A stretch of 23,622 nucleotides of DNA from Protostelium mycophagum. Lineage: Eukaryota > Evosea > Variosea > Protosteliida > Protosteliaceae. The position numbers were made by a program, and so were the translations under genes. The first letter of the stretch is position 1. Every line of letters begins with the position of its first letter. Positions 12,741-21,885 of this stretch are shown here, one piece after another. The notes under the pieces are model-generated. The model saw only the letters and a list, made by a program, of their open reading frames with translations, did no database searches and was not told the origin of the DNA. The DNA lies in NCBI GenBank assembly GCA_002081555.1, contig MZNV01002970.1, positions 1-23,622 on the forward strand. Direction: 5' to 3'.

Positions 12741-13070
12741 TTAATCCTTAAACTCCCACGGTCTTCGGCACATACAACACGTTGGGTTATCTTGTGCACC
12801 GATCCACTTCAGAATACAGTGCATATGAAAGGCATGGCTACATTTTCCCCAAACTTTTCGATGTCAGACGAAAAAAGGAGAAAAACTCACCTGGAGGACA
12901 ATCATCTCCCGGGCTCTTGCAAGCATTACAAAATCCGTCGAATGGCATCCGACAAATTCCACATTCTGAATCACTGACTTCCCATTTCCATGCGGCGACA
13001 GGTTGAAAACTGTCTTTCTTTCAACCTCTTTCCTTTTTATCGAACCTCACCGCTTCACGATCACCTTCAT
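12741..13070 (-). CDS. APC11: Anaphase-promoting complex subunit 11 (RING-H2 finger)
   Basis: Three exons, 13070-13051, 13009-12891 and 12853-12741, with 41- and 37-bp introns, give 83 residues; human APC11 has 84. The protein starts [16 protein letters not shown], then [40 protein letters not shown] and [14 protein letters not shown], reproducing the APC11 RING-H2 pattern with its extra zinc ligands and the conserved WEFK end. APC11 is the catalytic RING subunit of APC/C; it recruits the E2 and drives ubiquitination of cyclins and securin in mitosis. Because the exons are short, no single open frame reveals the gene; it was found by reading the minus strand across splice sites. It is divergent from the PAS kinase with 140 bp between start codons. 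Confidence 0.95.
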
Positions 13071-13210
13071 GATGAATTTGAAAGATGGCGCGAAATTGGT
13101 GTTGGGTTGGTTGTAGTTCAGTTACCTCTTCTTCAATTATTTGGTGGATCTCAACGAAATCCACACCTTCGAACGTGCATTCCGCCTGCTGACCAGTCCC
13201 CACACGCACG
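13071..13210. promoter_or_regulatory. Divergent promoter of APC11 and PAS kinase
   Basis: Both genes start at the edges of this 140-bp interval, so promoters or 5' UTRs must share it. It contains one GTTGTAG copy (13110-13116). No TATA box was seen. Confidence 0.45.
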
Positions 13211-15945
13211 ATGCAAAACTCCACGATCATCACTATAAAGCCGGATGGAATCATTCAATCTGCAGATAAAAACTGTGCCAAGCTCTTTGGTTATACTATA
13301 GACGATCTCGTTGGCCAACCAGTCAACGTCATAATTCCAGCACCTTATAAAGAAAGACATCAAGGTTATGTCGATAAATACATGGCCTCACAGGTAATTT
13401 TGCAAACGTAAAATAACCGTCTTACCAAGAAAAAGACCCCCAAAGTACTGGGAAAAGCAAGAACTGTGGAAGGACAGCACAAAGATGGCTCCATATTTTC
13501 CATCAGAATCGCCATATCAAAAGTGGGCGAGGGACCCGACTGCATTTTCGTGGGAATGATCGACAAATTAGAAGACAAATCTGGTGAGTCCCACGCATGT
13601 GATTCTACTTCGTAACACCATACAGCTACCATCACCATTAAGCTCGACGGAACAGTCGTATCTTGTAATCACAATATCGAAGAACTATTTGGCTATAAAG
13701 CAACAGAGGTAATCAGCCACAGCGTTGAGATGCTTCTTCCCGCCCCCCATAGAAGTGATAGTGAATCCCATCTCTCTAATTACATCACTGGTAGTGCACA
13801 AAAAGGTCGCGTCAGAAATCTTCCTGGAAAGCACAAGAATGGTATGACGTCACCATCAGTGATAGAGGCTCATGAATATTCAGGACAAGTTTTTCCCATC
13901 AGTCTTTCCGTTGAAGAGATCAAAGTGGGCACGATCCAACTGTTCAGAGCCAGAATGGAAAAGGTGAGCTTTCTGATCTATTTCTGCAACAAAAATCACC
14001 ACCCCCCTCTGTCCAGCGAAAAAGCTTGAGATTTCGTTGAAATTTCGTGTGACCATCTCTAGGTGGACGAAATGGAGTCTCTGATCGTCCTCGATGAGAA
14101 CGGAATCGCGGTACAATGCAATCACATCTTTGTACTTCCACTTCTTGGTTACACTGCAAATGAATTGAAAGGAACCCATATCAACGTGTTGGTACCGCCA
14201 GAGCACCAAGCTATCGCTTATATCTCTTCCACATCGCAGTCCAACCTGCCCAAAAATCAAGCTCAGGAGCCGGCAAACGACAGTAATGAGCCGGGAGCAA
14301 AGAGGCCCAGGTGCGTATTCTCTTGCACGAATTTTTGTGCCGGCACGAAAAATTGAACCGGCACGAATTCGTCTGACAGGTCCAGATACCACGAGAGTTT
14401 CGCGGAAAATCCGGATTTATTCTGGCAGACACCCGGTACTTACAGCAAGCAGCTCCAACACAAGGACGGGTCCTTATTTCCCGTAGACATTGAAATCCTC
14501 ACCCACGACAACGAAGAGACCGGAAAACCCCAATACTCTGTCAAAATCAGGGTGACGTCATCTGTCATTTTGACATTCACCTGACAGTTCTGACATCCCG
14601 TAGAGATCCGACACCAAAGAGGACAATAAACAGCAGTCAGACTACAAGATGATCGGGCCGTATTTTGTAACCAAAACGGTCGGCCAGGGGTCATATGGGA
14701 AAGTGAAATTGGCCTACCACAAAGACACCCGAGAGAGGGTGGCCATCAAGATCTTGCAGAAGGCAAAGATGAAGGAGATCGACCTGCAGAGAGCCAAGAG
14801 GGAGACTTCCATATTGAAAGAGCTGAAGCACCCTTACATCGCACAATTATTCGACGTGATAGAGCTGGAAGACACTCTCAACATTGTCATGGAATTCGCC
14901 GGAAGGACCCTCTTGTCCTATGGTATTTTTTTTCACTTTTTTTTCATTTTAGATTAAAAAGATATAGTTTTGGAGAAAAACGGGCTTGGTGAGGACGAAG
15001 CCTTGAAATTCTTTATTCAATTGATTTCCGCAATGAAATATTGCCACGACAGGAGCATCATCCACAGAGACATCAAACACCAGGTGAATCTCCCCGAAAT
15101 TTCTCGGAGATTTCCTGACCTCTTCTCAGAACATTCTGTTGGATGACAAATTCAACATGAAACTGATTGACTTTGGGCTGTCTAATTATATGGAGGAAGG
15201 TAAATTGAGAAGCACGTTCTGCGGGACTCCCGCATACGCCGCACCAGAGATGATTATCGGCAAGAAGTACAACGGGCCTGAAGTCGACATCTGGGTGAGT
15301 GCGGATATCATTTTGACGCAAAGTGTCAAAATGACGTGGTGGTGTCAGACTGACACGTTACAAGTCTATGGGAGTTGTTCTGTACTCTATGATCACTGGT
15401 GTTTTTCCTTTTGATAACGTTGGAGATATCATTAAAGGAAATTTCCAAGACCCTTCCACCGCCTCCGCCGGTAATTCAACAATATTTTTTCCCGCCAAAA
15501 CTGACCCTTTCAGACTGCTGCAACCTCCTCCGCCGCATGCTAAACGTGGATCTGGCCACACGTATCACTGTATCTGAGATCATGGAGCATCCGTGGATCG
15601 TCTCAGGACTTCACCCAGAGATATTAAACCAGCAGCCAGCGACCCTTGTTGGTGCTCCATCCTCTGGAAACCTCAACCACATACTCGACACGGACGAAGC
15701 CACCAACAGCAAGAAGAGGTCAGCATTCCCTCACGGTTTTTGTCTCTGACTTTCGCAGAAAAATCGACGAAATAAACAGAAGCGAAGGTGCAATGGCTAA
15801 CGCCACAGAAGAAAGCGCAACACCTGCACAGGCTCCATCCTCTCCCAAAAAGACGGAGCCCGTGAAGATCATTGAGTGTACTGTTGTAGACGAGCAGAAC
15901 AACATTGCCGCACAGAACGGGGAAGCGAAGGTCGAAGCCAATTAA
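13211..15945 (+). CDS. Triple-PAS domain Ser/Thr kinase with AMPK-like catalytic domain
   Basis: Eleven exons: 13211-13393, 13436-13583, 13626-13963, 14063-14310, 14380-14551, 14604-14922, 14968-15083, 15130-15294, 15365-15470, 15514-15718 and 15759-15945; 728 residues. Three PAS repeats occupy about 2-110, 111-223 and 224-363. Each opens with a strand like TIKPDGIIQSADKNCAKLFGY, TIKLDGTVVSCNHNIEELFGY or VLDENGIAVQCNH, followed by VIIPAPYK / LLPAPHR / LVPPEHQ. The kinase domain (about 380-640) has GQGSYGKV, Lys412 in VAIK, HRDIKHQN (502-509, with His-Gln instead of the usual Pro-Glu), DFG (522-524) and a T-loop LRSTFCGTPAYAAPE with Thr537. It resembles the AMPK/NUAK/MELK group more than classical PAS kinase (PASK). 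PAS domains probably sense a ligand or redox state and regulate the kinase; that is inferred. The tail is rich in Ala, Glu and Pro. Upstream non-coding exons are possible. Confidence 0.93.
14337..14346. repeat. Palindrome GTGCCGGCAC in PAS-kinase intron
   Basis: This perfect 10-bp palindrome lies in intron 14311-14379, which also repeats GCACGAA three times around it. Confidence 0.6.
15311..15356. repeat. Two adjacent hairpins in PAS-kinase intron 15295-15364
   Basis: TTTTGAC (15311-15317) pairs with GTCAAAA (15325-15331). GTGTCAG-A-CTGACAC (15342-15356) is a perfect interrupted palindrome. Together they fill most of the 70-bp intron. Confidence 0.7.
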
Positions 15946-15946
15946 T

Positions 15947-15952
15947 AATAAA
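15947..15952 (+). terminator. AATAAA poly(A) signal of the PAS kinase
   Basis: AATAAA begins two bases after the TAA at 15943-15945. Confidence 0.6.
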
Positions 15953-16188
15953 CAATTCCGTGATCTTTTGTCATAGAATCTGAGTGTTTCGTGCAACCCT
16001 CTTTGCTTGGTGAAAATGTCATAGAAATTAAAGCTTACAAACTACAACGTTGTAATTTGAAAATTCCGGAATGATTCTGGAAAAATTTTCTCCATCAGGA
16101 CATCATATCAAGAAGGGGACCAACCCAAAGACCTATTTATACCAAACAGTTCCCCATACCTCATCACTTTCTTTGAAATACACTCCAA
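15953..16188. promoter_or_regulatory. Intergenic promoter of the NXT1-like gene
   Basis: This 236-bp region separates two tandem genes. At 16132-16141 the sequence CCTATTTATA, about 50 bp before the next ATG, could be a TATA element. At 16038-16055 it holds an 18-mer that also occurs in TSG101 coding sequence and contains the palindrome TACAACGTTGTA. Confidence 0.4.
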
Positions 16189-16735
16189 ATGGACGACATA
16201 AAGGCCGCGATTTTGCAGACATCTAAAGGCGGTTTGCAGTTCCAGGTAAGAGATCCTCCTTCTTTGGACCTGTCCTCACGTAATGCTATCACAGGAAGTG
16301 TATTACAAGAACTTTGATGAGAAGAGAGAAGTCAGTTAGATCAGCCCAGCCAGAGACAGTGTTAACCGAAGCCAGGAAATCAGAAAATTATATAGAGATG
16401 TATCTATTGCCGTTTGGAACGGGACTCCCATGATGGGAGTCGGTTCCATATCAGAGAGTTATGCCAGCCTACCATCATCCAAGCACCGCGTCGAGTCCGT
16501 AGAGTGCCACCCAATCCCAATACCAGGTATTTAGATTGCTTGTCTATTTATCGAGCTCCAATCTCATATCATTGTAGGAGAACCACTTACCAAGAGAATG
16601 CTTATCGATGTCTATGGTCGAGTCTCCTATGGAGGTCTAAAAGAAAGAATCTTCGCACAGACATTTATATTGACACAAGAGGAGGGGACAACGAGACATT
16701 TCATCGCCAGCGACACGTTCCGTTTGATTAATTGA
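16189..16735 (+). CDS. NXT1: NXT1/p15-like NTF2-fold mRNA export cofactor
   Basis: Four exons, 16189-16245, 16295-16330, 16376-16526 and 16578-16735, give 133 residues (introns 49, 45 and 51 bp). The protein reads like NXT1/p15: a helix ending EVYYKNFDEKREEIRKLY, then VSIAVWNGTPMMG (compare the WNG motif of p15), ISESYASLPSSKHRVESVEC matching the p15 LPSS segment, RMLIDVYGRVSYGG, FAQTFILTQEEG and HFIASDTFRLIN. p15 pairs with NXF1/TAP in nuclear mRNA export; ordinary NTF2 (RanGDP import) is the alternative, but the WNG and LPSS segments favour p15. Acceptors at 16375 and 16577 were chosen because only they keep the conserved frame. Confidence 0.88.
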
Positions 16736-17166
16736 CCGCATAAAATAGAATCGAGACTTGTCTTTCTTGTCAAAAATTATCATCAGCTCCCATTAATCAC
16801 TTTTACCTTCTGGAGACCTCTCAGCTTCACAAACATATTATTTGAAGAGTTAACGAAAAAATTTTGATGACCCAAATTCCATGTCTAATTATTTTTTGAA
16901 CAAAGACCGTTTTGTGGTGAATAACTCGATAAGACAGGGACGTTTATCGCTCTGTGCTCGAGTCATCCTTTGAACCCCAATTCCATGTCTTGCATGGTGA
17001 TAGGATGATATGCCACCAGTGATGCTCTCTGGCTTGTACATATCTAATGCATTATGTACAAGAACTCACATCAGGATGCTCAACCAATGAAAAAAATTGT
17101 TTTTCACAGCAGAAAGACAGTTTTGTTTTAATATTCTGAGTAAGTAGAGCCATTCCAATTACCTCT
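16736..17166. other. Convergent intergenic stretch with a hairpin and a short direct repeat
   Basis: No gene is recognised between the NXT1-like stop (16735) and the mL53 stop (17167). The stretch contains an imperfect direct repeat sharing AATTCCATGTCT (about 16872-16886 and 16976-16990) and the hairpin at 17033-17062. It is the longest convergent gap in the window. A small non-coding RNA cannot be excluded, but nothing in the bases identifies one. Confidence 0.4.
17033..17062. repeat. Perfect inverted repeat, 10-bp arms
   Basis: CTTGTACATA and TATGTACAAG are exact reverse complements separated by a 10-base loop (TCTAATGCAT). It lies between two convergent genes, about 105 bp past the mL53 stop on the minus strand. 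Confidence 0.75.
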
Positions 17167-17171
17167 TTATT
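17166..17171 (-). terminator. AATAAA overlapping the mL53 stop codon
   Basis: On the minus strand the end reads AAA AAA TAA A, so the stop codon is inside an AATAAA hexamer. The same overlap occurs in two other genes here. Confidence 0.5.
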
Positions 17172-17707
17172 TTTTGCCCTTGCTTTTTCCTCCTTTGGCA
17201 GCGTCCTTCTTCTTGTCTTCTTTGGTGGGTGGTGAGAAATATTGGCTGAGATCATCATCGACCTTATTAACATGTCAGTATATTGCTTCATTTCAATTAT
17301 ACTCACTCCCTCGGGGTATTCTTTCAAAGTCTCTTGCCATTGGATCTCATCTTGGACTGTCTTGATCTTTGCCAAAACTTGATCAACATTGTAGTTGGCG
17401 GCAGTAAGATTGAGTTTCTGTCCATTGGCTACGGATTTTAGTTATCTTTTCGGGGCTATTGGACGTCTAACATACTGAATTCAACACCAATGAAAGCCTT
17501 CTCCTTATTGGCATCGACCATCTTAAAATCAAAGGTAGCTTTTGACGAACCCTGTCTAATCTTGTTTGAAGAGTTGATCATGACCGTGAATGCGCTAAGA
17601 AAGTCAGAGATAGAGCTAAAATCGTGCACTCACTCAGCGGATCTTGTCTTTGGAACGCAGGGATCATAACGGGTCACAACCTTTGTAACATACCGGAGCA
17701 TAGACAT
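17167..17707 (-). CDS. Mitochondrial large-subunit ribosomal protein mL53-like
   Basis: Four exons, 17707-17634, 17594-17476, 17428-17307 and 17262-17167, with introns of 39, 47 and 44 bp, give 136 residues. The N-terminus MSMLRYVTKVVTRYDPCVP followed by TRSADAFTVMINSSNK matches the start of fungal mL53 (MRPL44), where a KYFSKVIVKFNPF-type strand precedes an ARLFL helix. The middle strand AFIGVEFTNGQKLNLTAANY and helix VDQVLAKIKTVQDEIQ fit the same thioredoxin-like fold. The C-terminal tail (KEDKKKDAAKGGKSKGKK) is strongly basic, which suits rRNA binding but is not part of the family core. mL53 sits at the periphery of the mitoribosomal large subunit. The family call rests on pattern memory, so confidence is moderate. 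Confidence 0.7.
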
Positions 17708-18217
17708 CTTGGGTGATCTGATCTGATGTGATGATCCAAGAAATTTTTTTCAAAATAAGATTGAAATATTTTTTTTGCGAGACTTTCAATTCCAACAGCA
17801 CAGGCGCATCTCCGCAGCTTTGCAAGTTATACTGGTGAATGTGATGTTAGTTGTAAATTCCTTTCGTTGATCTCATGCCAACACTCCTCTAAATGGTGTT
17901 TCCACAACATCATGTTTATTTAAGAAGATGCGTGACTCACGATAAACAAATAATTACGAAAGTTTTCATATTCTTGAGTATCTAATATGTGATTATGCCA
18001 CACTGAATCTACAGAATCACTCGGAGACAGCTCTTTTGCATTATAAATGAATTTTAAAATAAAAAATCAAGAGCAAGATCATCATCTTCACGCATAACAA
18101 GTTTATTTGTAATCATACTTTCACTTTACCACCATCACCTAAGACCATGGTATAACGTACATCTGTGGGACACTAAATGACTTACTAGCGAGCTGATCAG
18201 GGGCGGCCAATTCTGGT
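17708..18217. other. Intergenic stretch without a recognised gene
   Basis: This 510-bp AT-rich stretch holds the start region of the minus-strand mL53 gene on its left. I found no convincing coding segment, tRNA-like box or repeat. AATAAA-like strings occur on both strands near 18055-18062 and 18103-18108. Confidence 0.35.
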
Positions 18218-18398
18218 ATGAGAAAGGCCAAACTCACTGGCATCGGTTGGAAGGCCTACCGCACACAATACAAGAAGTATCGCGGTGTTCACTCAGGCAC
18301 TGCCATCAGAGATGCTGCAGCCGTCAAACGCGTCAATTACGGCGATTTGACAAATCCGTTGCCACACTTCGAAATTTTGGCAGTTAGTAATCACGGTT
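18218..18398 (+). CDS. Orphan coding-looking exon upstream of the DUF1206 gene
   Basis: The frame from the ATG at 18218 has coding-like composition (GWKAYRTQYKKYRGVHSG, then AIRDAAAVKRVNYGDL) and is unlike its intergenic surroundings, but I do not recognise it. It could be an N-terminal exon of the DUF1206 gene: a weak donor after NP (near 18358) would join in phase to the exon at 18569, giving GDLTNP then EKIDAIG. It could instead be a separate small gene with a donor near 18399. The following interval carries GAAATTTC and near-palindromic TACGGTAATTATCGTA, typical of introns here. Confidence 0.35.
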
Positions 18399-18537
18399 GG
18401 ATGATACGGTAATTATCGTAATCTTATTACGGTTGGGTCGGCACGGGAATGAAATTTCCGTGAGTTGTAGATGATACCCTCTTTTATTGTGATGCTTTCC
18501 CTCAACAACACGCAACAACGCAACTACGTCACATTAA

Positions 18538-19933
18538 ATGCCTCTCCTCCCCCCACTCAAACACCACAGTGAAAAGATCGATGCAATAGGCATCAAAGTC
18601 GGACGCGTTGGATTTTGCGCAAGAGGTTTCGTTTGGGGCTGTGTCGGTGTGAGTCAGCCTATGTTAATGTTGCTAAAAAAGTTAATCAACCAAAGGGAGT
18701 GGCGATATCATCTGCATTCAATTCGATCAGTCCACAATCTCAGTCAGGAGCTTTAGATAGTGGGTGATTGATGGAAAATGCATTCACTCAAATATTTAGT
18801 TGTCGCGAAAAGCACCTCTGGCAGCATAGCTATCATTGCCATCGCCACCCTTGGAATAATTTGTTATGGCTGCTGGAGACTCTTTGAATTATTGTACGGA
18901 GTCCGAGTCACACGAGACGACAAAGGATGGAAGAAGATCATTAACGGTTACATCGTTCCTTTCGCCTCCCTCTGTTTCTATGCAGTCTTTGCCATCAGTA
19001 ACATATACGAAATCATTCATGGACGTCGACAAGGTATGTAATTAATTTTTTCGGCCCTCCTAAATCGATTAGAAAGTAATCTCTCCTTTGCCGGGTTACT
19101 GTCCAAGAACATTGCAGGAAAGATCGTTCTCTCCTTCATCAGCGCCATCTTATTGGGTGTCGCTTTTGGTTGGGCCGCGCAGCTCATTCGAGGCACCATT
19201 CGTAATGTGAGTGTCTATAATTGCAGTAATAACACTTATCTTTCCAGGAATTTATAGACAGGAGAAGAGTGGACAGAGACCCACGAGTATTCAAATGGGC
19301 TCTTTATTTCACCGGTTATTTCGGAATTCCAGGTCAGTTTCTCCAACTACCTCGTTGTAGATTGTCACAAATGTTCGTGCCGCCCGTTCCATAATATTGG
19401 GACGTGTGATGACGTGTATAGGCCGCGTCATTTTGTTCTGGTTGTTGGCCATCATATTCTTTCGCTCTGCGTGGTCCTCTGAGACAAACAAGGACACTGG
19501 GTTCGGCTCAGCCCTTGCACAGCTTCAATCGACTACTCCGGGAAGAGTCATCCTCGTCGCTGATGGAATACTACTCATCATCTTCGCCGTCTGGTCTGTG
19601 CTCAACGCGAGGTGGATATTGTCTTTGGAAATATTTACATTTAGATTTTTATTTCTTCCAAAAATGAGAAACAAGTTGTTGGTGAAAATCATACACATCG
19701 ATTTCGAAACTAAAATTATAAGGTACAAAGAGTTCCTTCCATACAGAGCACATCTTGTCCCCTCCGATAAGATGGAGAATTTCCAGAGAAAGTTGGAGGA
19801 AGGACTGGGTCCCAAAGCTGGTCCTAAAGTGAACCATTTTATCGACAAATTTAGAGGAGAAGAGCCGAGATCACACGCAAATGAACATGAGCTCACCACA
19901 TTGGAAGAGTATCACCAACCCAAATCACAATAA
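18538..19933 (+). CDS. DUF1206 six-helix membrane protein
   Basis: Proposed exons: 18538-18646, 18682-18759, 18800-19033, 19073-19206, 19248-19286, 19361-19611 and 19723-19933; about 351 residues. DUF1206 proteins consist of three two-helix repeats, each beginning with a Gly-x-x-x-Arg-Gly motif. I see VGRVGFCARGFVWGCV and SGALDIVAKSTSG leading to IIAIATLGIICYGCWRLFELL; then FASLCFYAVFAISNIYEI and IVLSFISAILLGVAFGWAAQ; then ILGRVMTCIGRVILFWLLAI and ILLIIFAVWSVLNAR, i.e. six helices. Function is unknown. Two points are open. KWALYFTGYFGIPG (about 19290-19331) looks like membrane protein but cannot be spliced in phase to 19361. The interval 19612-19722 is in frame and stop-free but AT-rich, so it may be intron or exon. 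An ATG-less or more 5' start through the exon at 18218 is possible. Confidence 0.75.
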
Positions 19934-19934
19934 A
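19929..19934 (+). terminator. AATAAA overlapping the DUF1206 stop codon
   Basis: The end reads CAA TAA A, so the stop codon forms the centre of an AATAAA signal. Confidence 0.5.
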
Positions 19935-19993
19935 TGTCAGTTTTTACTTTATCATTTTGGCGAGAATTGATACTTCATTTGTACCATTTCGTT

Positions 19994-20122
19994 TCAAGTG
20001 TAAATCTCCAAAAGGTGAACCGGATCCGATTTCCGTCTTAGCCAAAGAGGTTTCCCCCCATTCTGTGGATCCTCCTGGACCCCGTCAAGCTGGGGATCGT
20101 CAATGGCACCCATTTGTCCCAT
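19994..20122 (-). CDS. Candidate 42-residue small ORF
   Basis: An unspliced minus-strand frame from the ATG at 20122 to TGA at 19994 encodes an acidic then basic peptide (MGQMGAIDDPQLDG, later KPLWLRRKSDPVHLLEIYT). It lies in the gap between two plus-strand genes. Its composition looks coding, but I recognise no family, so it may be a chance frame or antisense to a 5' leader. Confidence 0.2.
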   Translation of the reverse strand: MGQMGAIDDPQLDGVQEDPQNGGKPLWLRRKSDPVHLLEIYT

Positions 20123-20188
20123 TAATTTATTATTGAGGTTTTACAACGAGACCAAGATTGCTGATGGTGCAATTTGCAGATTACAGAC

Positions 20189-21885
20189 ATGAGCGCGACA
20201 GACGACAGAGTGAGGATGTAGAATATGTCTTTATTGATCGATTAGGTCAGTAATGACGCAACAACATTATCAGCGCTCTCAGCACGAGAATTGAAGACCA
20301 TGTTGACAGAGAGGGGTGTGGATTTTTCAGATTGTGTCGAGAAGTCAGACCTAGTGAACAGAATCATCGAGACACAGAGTTCGTAGACGCTTTAAGATGA
20401 AGATTCTTACTTGATCAGGCAAAGCGACTGTGAATAAGCCACCGGCTCAGCGCTTCAGCGGTACTGCTTGTGTCGTGACAAAGGAGATTGCTGGTCTGAA
20501 CTGCACTTACCTTCATGCTGCCAGCGCAACAGGCCCTTGCCAACTCGCCGTCATCATATGGTGACCTCGATCATTTCATTCATTTTGTCGCTTTATTGAC
20601 GCGAGCAGCCACGGCTTCGGTGCCACGAAAGAGGATCTTGTGCCCATTGCCAGGAATATGGTACAAGCGGGCCAACTTCCCTATGTCAAATTTTATTTTC
20701 CAGATGGTGTATTAGCGATGGAAGGAAGCAGCAACGCAAGAGCCTGGTGGAACCTGGTGAGTCTTTAAACTATTAATTTGGTGAATTCCACAAAGTTATT
20801 GTTTGTGGATGTGAAAGCTTTCATTGAATCGGATTGCTCAAAAAATAAAATTCTTGATGAATATTGCAGGATTTGGTCAGATTCCCCCACTTCTCGGTAA
20901 TGAACACGTTAATTACCGAGATTTCTATCGTGATGTGGGGAATCTGACCAAATTCTGCAATGTAAGTTTTAAATTTTTTAATTTATTAATCTGGACAGAA
21001 TATTGGCGATCTCATGATGAAGGTGATGAGCGGCCAGGTAGAGATCTAGTCGTTTTGTACAAGTCAGATGACGTCATATTGATGTGTTTGGCAGGTGGAT
21101 GCTATATACGACTCGGATTTTGATGGAGCGGTACCAAGAGCATCCTCACAAATCATCGAGCTGATCCAAACCATCAAGTGAGGACATTCTCATTTTATGC
21201 AATAAGTCCAGTAAAATTTAAATATTGATTTAAAACTTGATTTAAAACTAATTTGATTTAAAATTTGATCATTTAAAATTTTTGGAATAAGTACTATGTA
21301 CATGAAAGATGGATCGTATGCAAAGCGCCTCTTTTGACAATGGCTTCATAAAACTTGATGCAAAATAAGCTGTCCTTTCTCTATGACAAACCCAGCAATT
21401 AACATTTTCAGGGAGAGGGACGGCCTCCCCACTTCCAAGATTGTTCTGGCCGGATTCTCTCAGGTATTATCACATTCTTATATCCTATGACGTGTCATGA
21501 CGTCATCAGGGGGCCATGCTGTCGGTCGATGTGTCACTCAATTTAGATGAGAACCCTGCTGCTCTTGTGATCTTCTCGGGTATCTTGGTCAACAGAACCG
21601 CACTCCGAAAGAAGTTGGAGGGCGGACGCAAGAAAGGCTTAAAGGTGACTCTTCCACTTGCATTTTTTTACACAAAAGATTCTGGATTTTAAAAATTGGA
21701 AGGTGCTGCAATGCCACGGGTTGGAGGACGTTTTACTGGCTTACCCGATGTCTCAAGTTTTGAGAAATTTTTTGGAGAAAGAAGTAGAAGCCGATGTGGA
21801 GTTTGTCTCTTTCAAGGGAGGGCATACGATAGACAACAACAGTATTGGAAAGTTCTTAAAGCTCATCATGAGTCTGGTGAAATAA
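20189..21885 (+). CDS. Acyl-protein thioesterase/lysophospholipase-like hydrolase with N-terminal SAP-like motif
   Basis: Nine exons: 20189-20209, 20246-20378, 20419-20560, 20609-20756, 20999-21037, 21095-21177, 21412-21463, 21510-21644 and 21703-21885; 311 residues. Residues 8-50 form a SAP-like helix pair (LSARELKTMLTERGVDFSDC then VEKSDLVNRI). Residues about 70-311 are an alpha/beta-hydrolase of the phospholipase/carboxylesterase family: VIICHGFGATKEDLVPIA (oxyanion region), PYVKFYFPDGVL, RAWWNL, KIVLAGFSQGAMLS with nucleophile Ser205, QCHGLEDVLLAYP with Asp260, and FKGGHTIDNN with His292, a complete triad. Relatives cleave S-palmitoyl or lysophospholipid esters. Carboxylesterases with the AWW segment form a subgroup apart from mammalian APT1, so the substrate is uncertain. 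Two introns (20757-20998 and 21178-21411) are five times longer than usual here. Confidence 0.88.
20863..20961. repeat. Large foldback inside the thioesterase intron
   Basis: The left arm 20863-20890 (ATTGCAGGATTTGGTCAG...) and right arm 20935-20961 (...CTGACCAAATTCTGCAAT) are reverse complements with one substitution and one missing G. An inner stem CTCGGTAAT (20893-20901) / ATTACCGAG (20912-20920) lies between. The left arm contains a decoy 3' splice site (TTGCAG) and the right arm is followed by a decoy donor (GTAAGT). It sits in the middle of intron 20757-20998 and has the look of a small MITE-like insertion or structured intron, without target-site duplications that I can identify. Confidence 0.8.
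21213..21283. repeat. AT-rich degenerate tandem repeat in thioesterase intron
   Basis: Variants of TTGATTTAAAA recur about four times in a row (for example around 21225, 21238 and 21253) within intron 21178-21411, accounting for part of its unusual length. Confidence 0.6.

Noticed and set aside
12782-13006. Plus-strand ORFs of 74 and 61 codons
   Set aside because: They are shadows of APC11, which reads convincingly on the minus strand across two introns.
20871-20897. Small exon DLVRFPHFS in the thioesterase
   Set aside because: It lies in the left arm of the foldback. Splicing WWNL directly to NIGDLM fits the family better, and the exon would be followed by a 24-bp intron with a stop.
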